This document shows, piece after piece, positions 1 to 7,603 of a stretch of DNA of 57,319 bases. The notes under the pieces are model-generated. The model did not search any database. It was not told the origin of the DNA and worked only from the letters and a program-made list of their open reading frames with translations. Numbering within the stretch: the stretch's first letter is position 1; each line of letters starts with the position of its first letter. The position numbers were made by a program, and so were the translations under genes. Source of the DNA: Crocinitomicaceae bacterium (GTDB lineage: Bacteria > Bacteroidota > Bacteroidia > Flavobacteriales_D > Crocinitomicaceae). The stretch spans positions 1 to 57,319 of the forward strand of contig JAQWYK010000014.1 of NCBI GenBank assembly GCA_029254025.1. The letters run 5' to 3'.

Positions 1-452
1 ACGACGCCAACGCATTGACTCCCGGAGAAGTTCACCACGACATCCAACAACTGGAGCGCGAAGGCCTCGACATTTTACTCATCGCCAATAAAGTGGATCA
101 ACTCCCTGAAGGAGCCGTACTTCCGTCCACTGATGTGAAGTATACCACCGTACCCATCTCTGCCAAACAACAGGAAGGACTCGATGCCTTGCGCACGGCA
201 CTCTCCAGCTCGGTAAATGCCCTCGGCTCCGAAAGTGACACCATCGTGGTCAACGCCCGCCATTATGCGGCATTCTCAAAAGCCCTCGAAGACATCGGCA
301 AAGTAGAGCAGGGGCTCGCCGCACACATCCCCGGCGATTTATTGGCGATGGACATCCGCAGCGCGATTCGGAATCTTTCGAGCATTACGGGGGAGATTAC
401 CACCGATGACCTGTTGGGGAACATTTTTGCCAATTTCTGTATCGGGAAGTAG
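1..452 (+). CDS. mnmE: tRNA modification GTPase MnmE, C-terminal part (5' end outside window)
   Basis: This is the 3' end of mnmE (trmE). With MnmG, MnmE installs the 5-carboxymethylaminomethyl group on the wobble uridine of several tRNAs in the cytoplasm. The reading frame is open from base 3; the TTG at 15 is an internal leucine codon, not a start. Seen in the sequence: the G4 guanine-specificity motif NKVD near base 90, an SAK (G5) motif near base 164, and the C-terminal helical domain ending in FCIGK, the family signature whose cysteine is thought to take part in the chemistry. Only about 150 of the usual 450-470 residues are present. The stretch is visibly richer in G+C, with many C-ending codons, than the genes that follow. 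Identification is firm; the rest of the gene lies upstream. Confidence 0.95.
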   Translation, partial: DANALTPGEVHHDIQQLEREGLDILLIANKVDQLPEGAVLPSTDVKYTTVPISAKQQEGLDALRTALSSSVNALGSESDTIVVNARHYAAFSKALEDIGKVEQGLAAHIPGDLLAMDIRSAIRNLSSITGEITTDDLLGNIFANFCIGK

Positions 453-833
453 GGGGAAAAGTCGAAAGTGGAAAAGTTGGGAAGGGTTGATAGCCCGAGA
501 ATAGGAACTTGGGCAAGAAGTGACGAACATTGCTGTCTGGTTAATCCAATGAACTTCTTTATTTCAGGAAAATTAATTATGTTTGGCTTACTATAAACAA
601 GGTATATGCCATTAGAAAAACAATAAGCCAAGGCAAGATCAAGCACATTGCAATCCTCCTTCCTACGGTTACCGCAGCGCTTTCTCGCTAACGCTAAAAA
701 CGAAATGAATAAAATAATAACGGCATACAACAATGTGTATAGTGCATAGCACCCTTCGGGATGCTACGTCACCATACACGGAACGTTGTAGACAATTAAA
801 AGTCAATACCATCATATCTTTTAAATTAGACAG
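453..833. other. Gene-free stretch between mnmE and the lipoprotein gene
   Basis: I see no convincing gene here. The minus-strand open frame running from about 733 back into mnmE has no family resemblance and is antisense to a real gene. The only structured element is the inverted repeat at 726-790. Composition falls sharply from the G+C-rich mnmE end to AT-rich sequence across this stretch. Confidence 0.6.
726..790. repeat. Imperfect palindrome with UUCG-type loop upstream of the island gene
   Basis: The outer arms tacaac (726-731) and gttgta (785-790) pair perfectly. An inner arm at 735-744 pairs with 770-779 with one mismatch, and tagca (747-751) pairs with tgcta (762-766). The tip cccttcggg (752-760) can form a C(UUCG)G tetraloop. 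No T-tract follows, so it does not look like a rho-independent terminator. Similar palindromes near accessory genes of Bacteroidota are familiar to me, but I cannot verify a family here. It could be a mobile repeat unit or a folded recombination site; it does not match the integron attC core GTTRRRY. Confidence 0.7.
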
Positions 834-1685
834 ATGATAAATAAAATTTTACAACTAAATATTTTATTACTGAACCTATTAGTAATATCATCTTGCAAAA
901 ACATAGAAAATCTGTCAAAACAAATTTGTATAGGAAATGATCCCAACTTCAAAATAGTTGCTCATTCAGATAGTGGATTTTCAAGTTTTAACCGAAAAGT
1001 AGTCGTTTTTGGAATTGATATATATGCTGTTGCCGCTGTAGAGGATGTCAAACTTTTGCACGCAGCAAATGTGATGGCTCAGTATCTTGACAATGATGAA
1101 GATAGAATTATAGACAACCAGTTAGTTTTGGAAAAAATGCTTGATAACAAAGCCTTTTTAGTTATGTGGAAAAAGGAAAGCGACTTAAATATTAATCCTC
1201 CCTCTGACAGACTTGGTCAAGATTTAGGCAACGATGAAACCAACCCTTCCTTTGTTTCAAATGGTAGAATAGGGCAATTTGATGCAGCACTGGAAGAGGT
1301 TTTACATATAATAAACAACGCGGGTCATTCTTATGCCTATCCTCAATATTTTGGCCTACATGGAGAATCTCAACTTGCAAATGCGATGGATATAGCAAGA
1401 GGTGGAAAGTTCTTAAATATCCCTAATTCTTATCCTGATAATGCATGGTATACCTATGATGATCAAACTTGTGATTACGCAGATTGTCAAACTATCGAAT
1501 ATTTATATTGGGCATTAACGTCAATGATGGGTGCTCAAGAGAATAGATTAAGTGATATTGGGCATGAATGGAAATTAAACACTAAATATTTAGTTGAAAG
1601 TACAGATTCTACAATCTTCTCGTTGTTAACTAATACTGCCTATAAAATGCCTAAAGTTTTACCCGATGGAACTTATAGACATTAA
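834..1685 (+). CDS. Putative lipoprotein of unknown function, possible metallohydrolase
   Basis: 283 residues. The N-terminus has a short hydrophobic stretch followed by a lipobox-like LVISSC, so it is probably lipidated at Cys21 and held in the envelope. The body has an acidic segment DNDEDRIIDN (about 87-96), a DLGNDETNPS segment, and EEVLHIINNAGH (about 154-165). That last segment has the glutamate/histidine spacing of a possible metal site but is not a canonical HExxH. I recognise a conserved, functionally unassigned family through the MDIARGG, WYTYDDQTCDY and QENRL blocks, but know no established role. The gene is clearly AT-rich compared with mnmE before it, and stands alone between a palindrome and a gene on the opposite strand. 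That suggests horizontal gain (inference). Confidence 0.7.
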   Translation: MINKILQLNILLLNLLVISSCKNIENLSKQICIGNDPNFKIVAHSDSGFSSFNRKVVVFGIDIYAVAAVEDVKLLHAANVMAQYLDNDEDRIIDNQLVLEKMLDNKAFLVMWKKESDLNINPPSDRLGQDLGNDETNPSFVSNGRIGQFDAALEEVLHIINNAGHSYAYPQYFGLHGESQLANAMDIARGGKFLNIPNSYPDNAWYTYDDQTCDYADCQTIEYLYWALTSMMGAQENRLSDIGHEWKLNTKYLVESTDSTIFSLLTNTAYKMPKVLPDGTYRH

Positions 1686-1834
1686 ATTAATGTGTTAACA
1701 ATACTATTCTCTTCGAGAAAACAAACTTTGTAACCCCGCACGGTGGGTAGCTTCAATCCGTTGATGTAGGTTTTTATGAGCTCAAGGTATAAATAAAAGG
1801 ATTCAAACAAAAACATACTTGACCCATCGCTTGC

Positions 1835-2626
1835 CTAATCTCCCCAAATTAATTCTACAAATTCGGGATGGTCTATAAAGGGATTACGATTCTTTTGATA
1901 ATGGAAGTAAATGATGTCGTTTCTTCTCCGTTCCCAATCATCTACGGGGTCTTCTTGGTGCCATTTATACAAATCGGAAAGCTTCGCATGAATCGGTAGA
2001 TTTGTTTTGTTATCCGAGGGAATAGAGTCAATGACTTCAAGATCGACTTCACCATTTTCGCCTTCATAGCGTGTTGCCATATAAAAAATCATTCGTGCTA
2101 CATCTCCTTTAACTTCGTCGCGCGGCTTCCACACCCATTGTGAAGAACTCCGGTAAGACCCAGTAGCGCCATCTCCATCTACATATTCCTCGTTGCATTC
2201 TGCGAACCAACGGTTATTTCGTGCGGAATTTACTGTGACATCTGCAGGACGAAGCGCATGTGCATCTGTTCCAGGGCCAGGTTTCGTACCAAATGCTCCC
2301 CTCGATTTGGCCCAAACATGCTCCCGGCTCCAACCATTTCCACCATCGTATTCCAAGGCGCCATTCTTAGACCAACCAGAATAGAGCAAGATTACGTTAT
2401 TCGTATCAATCGTATCCTGATCCGTATGCTTCAAGATATCCCATATATCCGTATCCCTACTGGTATATGGGAACTGCACATGCCCTTGAATGATATCATT
2501 GAGTGCTGCTTTCAATTCGGTTCCACTCAAACCAGCAGCATGATCATAATATCCCGGAGGAATTTGCCCATATCCGAGAAAATGAATGACCACAATGGCA
2601 CTGACTACTATTAGTTTGTTTAGCAT
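1835..2626 (-). CDS. Secreted endonuclease I family protein
   Basis: 263 residues with an N-terminal signal peptide ending near GYGQ (about 20). It belongs to the EndA/Vvn endonuclease I family, periplasmic or extracellular metal-dependent nucleases that cut DNA and often RNA without sequence specificity. Visible landmarks are NGWSREHVWAKS (about 97-108, with E102-H103 as the general-base region), DAHALRPADVTVNSARNN (about 121-138, with the metal-binding asparagine region), KGDVARMIFYMATRYEG, and the family-typical C-terminal NRNPFIDHPEFVELIW. The length fits a single-domain member; no T9SS tail is present, so export is probably to the periplasm. Transcribed alone. A likely role is nutrient scavenging from DNA. 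Confidence 0.92.
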   Translation of the reverse strand: MLNKLIVVSAIVVIHFLGYGQIPPGYYDHAAGLSGTELKAALNDIIQGHVQFPYTSRDTDIWDILKHTDQDTIDTNNVILLYSGWSKNGALEYDGGNGWSREHVWAKSRGAFGTKPGPGTDAHALRPADVTVNSARNNRWFAECNEEYVDGDGATGSYRSSSQWVWKPRDEVKGDVARMIFYMATRYEGENGEVDLEVIDSIPSDNKTNLPIHAKLSDLYKWHQEDPVDDWERRRNDIIYFHYQKNRNPFIDHPEFVELIWGD

Positions 2627-2742
2627 AACGGAAGTTCAAGTTCGAATATACGGAATTTTAGTACTCATTCTCCTTTGAAATAAATTGCGCTCTTCATTTA
2701 CGCCAATTTTCTAAAGGTATCTTTTAGCAGTAACACCAATGC

Positions 2743-3780
2743 TTATGCCTGCAACGAAAGTGCTGATATTCGGTTATGCATTACTTTGAACCATAGGGGT
2801 GGAACTAAAGCTAAGAGCATCATTCCAGGGTATCCAGTGGGCATTTGTGGGCTGTTGTTATGGTGGCGAAGAACTTGGTATTTTCGGCTAGAAATATAGT
2901 GGTGATCGGAATGTCTTGATAATTCGAATAACACAATACGTCCTAATGGATGATTAGAGTTCCATGAATGAATAGGCAGTGTTCGTTCATATTTCCCATT
3001 GACCAGTTTGCGCCGTAAACCATAATGTTCAATGTAATTCACGGTTTCAAGCAATAATATCCCAATAAAGGCGGAGGCAATAAAGAAACACATGATTTGC
3101 CATCCAAAAAATAGAAAGATTGTAATCAATAAAGTCGCTTGAATCAGTTGAAAGCGGATCATTTCATTCCTTACTGAAAAGAACGATTTCTTTTGAATGG
3201 ATAACCGTTTTTTCTCCAGTTTCCAGGCAGAAAGGTATGAGAAAAGAATGGAGCGACACCAGAATACATAAATCGGTTCTCCATATTTACTCGAAGCTGG
3301 ATCATCTGGTGTGCTCACACGTGTGTGATGTCCTCTATTATGCTCAATAAAGAAATGCATGTACAAGCTGGAAAGTAAAAGCAGTTTACTCAATACGTGT
3401 TCAAAGATACTGTTTCTATGCCCGAGTTCATGTGCTGCGTTGATTCCAATAATTCCACAGGCTAAGCCCATGCTTAAAATCATTCCGAACCGCTCCCAAC
3501 TTGGCATGTCATAGGTCATTTGAAAGAGAAAAAAAACAAGTAATGCATATTGCATCGGCACCAATAAATAGATGATGAGGTCATACACCCCACGTTTTTC
3601 TGAAATAAGTTGTTCTTCTTGGGATAAGTTTTTAATGGAAGGACGTAAAAATAATTCGAGAATTGGAAATATCACGAATAACACCACAACAGGTAAAAAG
3701 ACCCAATAGCTGCCTAAAAGCAATGCAGTAAAAACAAGTGCTACAGGGATATATGCAGCAAGATATTTGAATGCGTTCAT
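2743..3780 (-). CDS. alkB: AlkB-type alkane 1-monooxygenase
   Basis: 345-residue integral membrane non-heme diiron hydroxylase that oxidises medium-chain n-alkanes to 1-alkanols at the inner membrane. The histidine boxes are all present in order: HELGH (117-121), EHNRGHH (146-152), the AlkB-specific NYIEHYG (248-254) and RHSDHH (289-294). The NYIEHYG block separates it from fatty-acid desaturases and xylene monooxygenase-only relatives. Several hydrophobic spans lie at about 8-45, 66-90, 100-115 and 215-245. It is a little shorter than many AlkB proteins (370-410). No rubredoxin or rubredoxin reductase gene is nearby and none is fused, so electron partners must be encoded elsewhere. The 200 bp upstream is shared with the divergent PAP2 gene. 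Confidence 0.93.
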   Translation of the reverse strand: MNAFKYLAAYIPVALVFTALLLGSYWVFLPVVVLFVIFPILELFLRPSIKNLSQEEQLISEKRGVYDLIIYLLVPMQYALLVFFLFQMTYDMPSWERFGMILSMGLACGIIGINAAHELGHRNSIFEHVLSKLLLLSSLYMHFFIEHNRGHHTRVSTPDDPASSKYGEPIYVFWCRSILFSYLSAWKLEKKRLSIQKKSFFSVRNEMIRFQLIQATLLITIFLFFGWQIMCFFIASAFIGILLLETVNYIEHYGLRRKLVNGKYERTLPIHSWNSNHPLGRIVLFELSRHSDHHYISSRKYQVLRHHNNSPQMPTGYPGMMLLALVPPLWFKVMHNRISALSLQA

Positions 3781-3980
3781 AGTCTAAAAAGATTGAACTA
3801 ATTTAGAAATTATTTTTTAACCTGTGAAGATGATGAACAAGTTTTAGTGGGTGCAAAATAATGGAGGTCCATCCTCTTTGTAGAACTGATATTGGAATAA
3901 TTAGCATAATAATTTAGTTTTTAACGTGAAATGAGTTTTACCTCAACCTATAGTAGTGACTTTTTTGGTAGTATTGTGGC

Positions 3981-4589
3981 ATGAAATGTATCCTATTCAT
4001 AGTAGCCGCTCTTCTAATTCATCTTAGTCTAATGGCACAGCAATTTGATATTGATGTGCTGCGCAAGGCGAACTTGGAGAGAAATACCCGGCTCGATCGT
4101 CCATTTTTGTTCATTACGCATTCAGCATCCGTTATTGAGTTTGGTGCACCTGTGATTTTATTAAGTGCAGGTTTTATTCAGAAAGATAGTATTCTGAAAC
4201 AGCAGGGGTGCATGCTATTTGGTGCATTGGCCGTCACAGGAGGGATTACTTTAGGTATGAAGTATGCTATCAATCGTCCGCGCCCCTTTGTTACTTACCC
4301 AGACATTCTGCAATTAACAGATGCGGGGAGTCCTGCGTTTCCTTCAGGGCATACATCCATGGCATTTAGTGCAGCCACATCGTGGTCGCTGGCGTGTCCA
4401 AAATGGTACGTCATCGCACCATCGATGCTATGGGCCAGTGCTGTGGGCTATTCACGGATGCATTTAGGCGTACATTATCCTTCCGACGTGTTTGTAGGCG
4501 CCCTTGTAGGAGCTGGTAGTGCTTGGTTGAGTAAAGTATTGACAGAAAAGATTCAGTATCGAAGAAAAGTTGGAAGGGCTAAAGCCTGA
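3981..4589 (+). CDS. PAP2-family membrane phosphatase
   Basis: 202 residues, with an N-terminal signal-like segment (1-20, ending LSLMAQ). The three phosphatase motifs of the PAP2 superfamily are complete: K94...R101P102 (KX6RP), PSGH at 121-124, and SRMHLGVHYPSD at 158-169 (SRX5HX3D). Such enzymes remove phosphate from lipid or isoprenoid phosphates, for example phosphatidate, undecaprenyl pyrophosphate or lipid A, with the active site facing the periplasm. The substrate cannot be told from sequence. It is divergent from alkB and convergent with the MBOAT gene, with a possible terminator just downstream. Confidence 0.9.
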   Translation: MKCILFIVAALLIHLSLMAQQFDIDVLRKANLERNTRLDRPFLFITHSASVIEFGAPVILLSAGFIQKDSILKQQGCMLFGALAVTGGITLGMKYAINRPRPFVTYPDILQLTDAGSPAFPSGHTSMAFSAATSWSLACPKWYVIAPSMLWASAVGYSRMHLGVHYPSDVFVGALVGAGSAWLSKVLTEKIQYRRKVGRAKA

Positions 4590-4644
4590 AAGTCGGTTAC
4601 CTTGGATTAACGTCGTTGACCGAGTGATTTTGTGGCGACCAAAG

Positions 4645-4674
4645 GAGCCATAGCATCGGACTGAAGGCTCTTTT
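4645..4674 (+). terminator. Possible terminator after the PAP2 gene
   Basis: gagcc (4645-4649) can pair with ggctc (4666-4670), followed directly by tttt. An alternative pairing of agcatcg (4652-4658) with cgatgct (4675-4681) competes with it, so two mutually exclusive hairpins are possible. The stem is short and the loop long, so this is tentative. Confidence 0.4.
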
Positions 4675-4682
4675 CGATGCTC

Positions 4683-6365
4683 CTAGAACTGGAAATAAAT
4701 AAATGGTTGCAGGTCGCTGGAAATAAATTGCAGGATCACAAAAACGGTAGCCACAGCTACGAGTGCTTTTATTGGAAGTGGAGCTTTAATGAAAAGCTCT
4801 TGGTACCATGTCTTTGTTTTCGAAGGAAGCCAGTGGATGACAAATCCAAAAAGCATGGCGATGAACACCCATTTGTAGTTGAGTAGGATTTCCCAAGCGA
4901 GATTGAGTTGGAAATTCGTTTGTATGCTGTGCCACATTTGCTGGACTACGTCTAGATCTCGTGCACGGAAGAAGATCCGGGTAAACGTGATAAAAATAAA
5001 GGTGAAACCAATCGCATAGATGCGTACCAGCCATCCGTTTTTATTCTTAAAGGGGCTGATTTTCGCCCAGTATTTATGCCAAACAACTCCAAACCCGTTC
5101 AATCCTCCCCAGATGATGAAGTTCCATGATGCGCCGTGCCATAGTCCGCCGTAAAGCATGGTGATCATAAGATTGATGTCACGAATGATTTTTTTCTTGA
5201 GCCCACTGAAGATTTGAGCTAATGTAAACAATAGTAATACAGAGCCACCAATAATAAATAGAGCACGTATGCTGCCGATCAGGAGCAAAATCACGGATAG
5301 AATCAATACCACAGAAATCCAAGTTCCCCACGTGGCCCGCCGGTTCCCACCTAAGGGGATGTATAAATAATCTTTGAGCCAAGTGGATAAAGATATGTGC
5401 CAACGTCCCCAAAACTCTGAAGTGGACTGCGCTTTATACGGAGAGTTAAAGTTGGTTGGTAAATAAAACCCCATGAGCATCGCAACACCAATCGCGATGT
5501 CAGTATATCCCGAGAAGTCGCAATAGACTTGCAATGAGTAACCAAAGAGTGCCATCACACTTTCAAAGCCGGTGTACATTCCTGGGTTGTCAAATACACG
5601 GTCAATGAAGTTTACTGCAATAAAATCGCCGAGTACCATCTTCTTTACTAATCCATTGAGAATTAAAAATACAGCTAAGCCAAACGTACGTTGTGAAATA
5701 GAGTAGGGTTTATAGATTTGAGGTACGAACTCATTCGCACGTACAATTGGTCCTGCTACTAACTGTGGGAAGAAGGACACGTAAAACCCGAAGTCTATGA
5801 GGTTCTTTACGGGTTCAATGCGCTCCCGATAGATGTCTACTGTGTAACTGATGGTTTGAAAGGTAAAGAACGATATTCCGACAGGCAGAATGATACGGTT
5901 GATGTCGAAGCCAGTTCCGAGCCATTCATTCGACCAATAAGCAAGGTGGTTTAAGACTTCGTAATCTGTTTGGAAGATTTGATTGTAGCTGTCTGTGAAG
6001 AAATACGCGTATTTGAAGTAGACCAAGACTCCGAGGTTTATGGTAACGCTCAGCACCACTAGCCAGAGGCGTTTGGTTTTGGATAAACTCTTGAAAACTG
6101 CCTTGCCGATATAATAATCGGTGACGGTGGAGAAGAGCAGCAAGAAGAAAAATAGTTCGCTCGTCTTGTAATAAAAGAATAAACTGATTAAAAAGAGATA
6201 CCCATTGCGCAGCGCAATTTTCTTATAGATAATCGCATAGATGGTATAAGCAATGAGAAAGAATCCCCAGAAATTGAAACGGGTAAAAATCATCGGAGAC
6301 AGCGGATTGTAGGTCAACGCTTGCTCCAAGTATGTCCAGATCATCGCTACATCGAACTCGCCCAT
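4683..6365 (-). CDS. MBOAT-family O-acyltransferase (AlgI/PatA-like)
   Basis: 560-residue polytopic membrane protein of the MBOAT superfamily, which moves acyl groups (usually acetyl) across the inner membrane to surface polysaccharides, peptidoglycan or alginate. Seen: many transmembrane segments, the motif KDYLYIPLGGNRR typical of the bacterial AlgI/DltB branch, and GLWHGASWNFIIWGGLNG with the catalytic histidine near residue 410. It is the last gene of a four-gene minus-strand cluster. Its ATG overlaps the stop of the upstream SGNH gene by one base, so translational coupling is likely. An MBOAT transporter plus SGNH enzymes is the layout of PatA/PatB and AlgI/J/X-type O-acetylation systems. 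The acyl acceptor is not proven; the LysM protein at the head of the cluster favours peptidoglycan. Confidence 0.93.
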   Translation of the reverse strand: MGEFDVAMIWTYLEQALTYNPLSPMIFTRFNFWGFFLIAYTIYAIIYKKIALRNGYLFLISLFFYYKTSELFFFLLLFSTVTDYYIGKAVFKSLSKTKRLWLVVLSVTINLGVLVYFKYAYFFTDSYNQIFQTDYEVLNHLAYWSNEWLGTGFDINRIILPVGISFFTFQTISYTVDIYRERIEPVKNLIDFGFYVSFFPQLVAGPIVRANEFVPQIYKPYSISQRTFGLAVFLILNGLVKKMVLGDFIAVNFIDRVFDNPGMYTGFESVMALFGYSLQVYCDFSGYTDIAIGVAMLMGFYLPTNFNSPYKAQSTSEFWGRWHISLSTWLKDYLYIPLGGNRRATWGTWISVVLILSVILLLIGSIRALFIIGGSVLLLFTLAQIFSGLKKKIIRDINLMITMLYGGLWHGASWNFIIWGGLNGFGVVWHKYWAKISPFKNKNGWLVRIYAIGFTFIFITFTRIFFRARDLDVVQQMWHSIQTNFQLNLAWEILLNYKWVFIAMLFGFVIHWLPSKTKTWYQELFIKAPLPIKALVAVATVFVILQFISSDLQPFIYFQF

Positions 6366-7597
6366 CAGTTTTCTCGCATTAAATAATTTTCATACCCTTC
6401 CATCAAGGCATTGAACAGTAAGTCCCCCACCAAATAGTATCCATCGAAGGTAAAGTGGATACGGTCTTTTTTGAGCAGGCCTCGCGCCATCCAAATGTTC
6501 GCGCTCTTCAGACCTCCCATCACTGCGAATAAGTCCCATACGGCACCGTCGTATTTCTTGGCTAAGTCGTACATCGCTTCTTGCACGATAACGCCATTGG
6601 TATTTAGTCGCTTGTTGTATCCGTAGCTATCGTTATTCGTAAGGAATACAAAAAACGTATTCGGATTCACGCGCGTGATTTGAGCAATGATACTGTCGTA
6701 GTTTTGAATGAAGCTTGCTTTGGTGAAATTTCCACCGTGAGCGTCATTGATTCCAATTCCGAAGAATACGATGTCGGGTTGTAGGACGTGCATCTGTTCC
6801 TCAAAGAGCGCACATTTCAAGTATGACCCTGTGCTTGCTCCGTTCACGCCAATAGAGTTGTAGGTGATGCCTGACTCGTCGTTCTCCAAGTAGAGGCCAT
6901 ACAGAATAAAGCGTTCTTGCAAAGAGTCGGTTTTGATAAACCCGAATTCTAAGGTGTCGGTTGTTGTGAACAATTCAATGATGGAATAGCCCGCTGCGGA
7001 ATCATGGTGAATCACTGCGTTGGTATCTCGACCGAGCCATTGAAGCTGAAAAGATAAGCTGTCGGCTTCGTGTAATACTTTAATACGCCTGAATGTGTGC
7101 GGTAGGTTTTTCGTTCGGTCGAAGGCGATTCGCACAGTTGCGCTGGTATCAGCGGTAAAGACGCTAATCCCTGAAGCTCCCAGTTTCGTATCCAACGTTC
7201 TGTCTACGTTGCGTACTTTGTCCCAATTCCCTTGGTAGTCTACTTTGTAATCGTAGGGTCCGTTGGTTTTCGCAATTCTAAACGGAAAAACCAATCCACG
7301 CGCACCTTGCTGATTGGGAGCATATGACCCCAATAATTGCCGCATGCGATTCGAGTATATATCTGCTTGAATGTGGGAACCTCCAAAATGAACTACATTC
7401 ACATTTCCTTCCCCCCAAAAAAGGAGGTCTTCCATCTTTTTGTAGAATGTATTGGCATATTTCATTTCTCCCGGAAAAGAAAGGGAGGAACGGTCCAAGT
7501 GGATGTAATCAGCACTGGGTATTTCAGCACGGATAGGTTGAGCGAACGCATTCAGCTGCCACAGTATTCCAAGAAGTAGGAGCGAGGTGTATCTCAT
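6365..7597 (-). CDS. SGNH/GDSL-family hydrolase, exported
   Basis: 410 residues with a signal peptide (1-19, ending AFA|Q). The SGNH blocks are complete: block I FGGSHIQAD with nucleophile S74, block II around VNGAS (G253), block III GIGIND with N284, and block V DRIH with D378 and H381. Such enzymes are esterases or transacylases; next to an MBOAT protein they usually transfer or remove O-acetyl groups in the periplasm. It shares the VMGG...W...D-x-I-HF tail with the neighbouring 500-residue SGNH protein, so the two are probably paralogues. Six bases separate it from that gene, and it overlaps the MBOAT gene by one base. Whether it is the transferase (PatB-like) or the esterase (Ape1-like) cannot be decided from sequence. 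Confidence 0.85.
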   Translation of the reverse strand: MRYTSLLLLGILWQLNAFAQPIRAEIPSADYIHLDRSSLSFPGEMKYANTFYKKMEDLLFWGEGNVNVVHFGGSHIQADIYSNRMRQLLGSYAPNQQGARGLVFPFRIAKTNGPYDYKVDYQGNWDKVRNVDRTLDTKLGASGISVFTADTSATVRIAFDRTKNLPHTFRRIKVLHEADSLSFQLQWLGRDTNAVIHHDSAAGYSIIELFTTTDTLEFGFIKTDSLQERFILYGLYLENDESGITYNSIGVNGASTGSYLKCALFEEQMHVLQPDIVFFGIGINDAHGGNFTKASFIQNYDSIIAQITRVNPNTFFVFLTNNDSYGYNKRLNTNGVIVQEAMYDLAKKYDGAVWDLFAVMGGLKSANIWMARGLLKKDRIHFTFDGYYLVGDLLFNALMEGYENYLMREN

Positions 7598-7603
7598 CGT
7601 GCG

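Noticed and set aside
263-733. 156-codon minus-strand open frame over the mnmE end and the gap
   Set aside because: It overlaps a certain gene in antisense, has no recognisable domain, and runs into the palindrome region.
726-790. Integron attC site
   Set aside because: The arm ends read tacaac/gttgta and lack the GTTRRRY/RYYYAAC core, and no integrase is in the window.
4645-4681. Riboswitch or attenuator suggested by two competing hairpins after the PAP2 gene
   Set aside because: It lies between two convergent stop codons, so there is no downstream gene to control.
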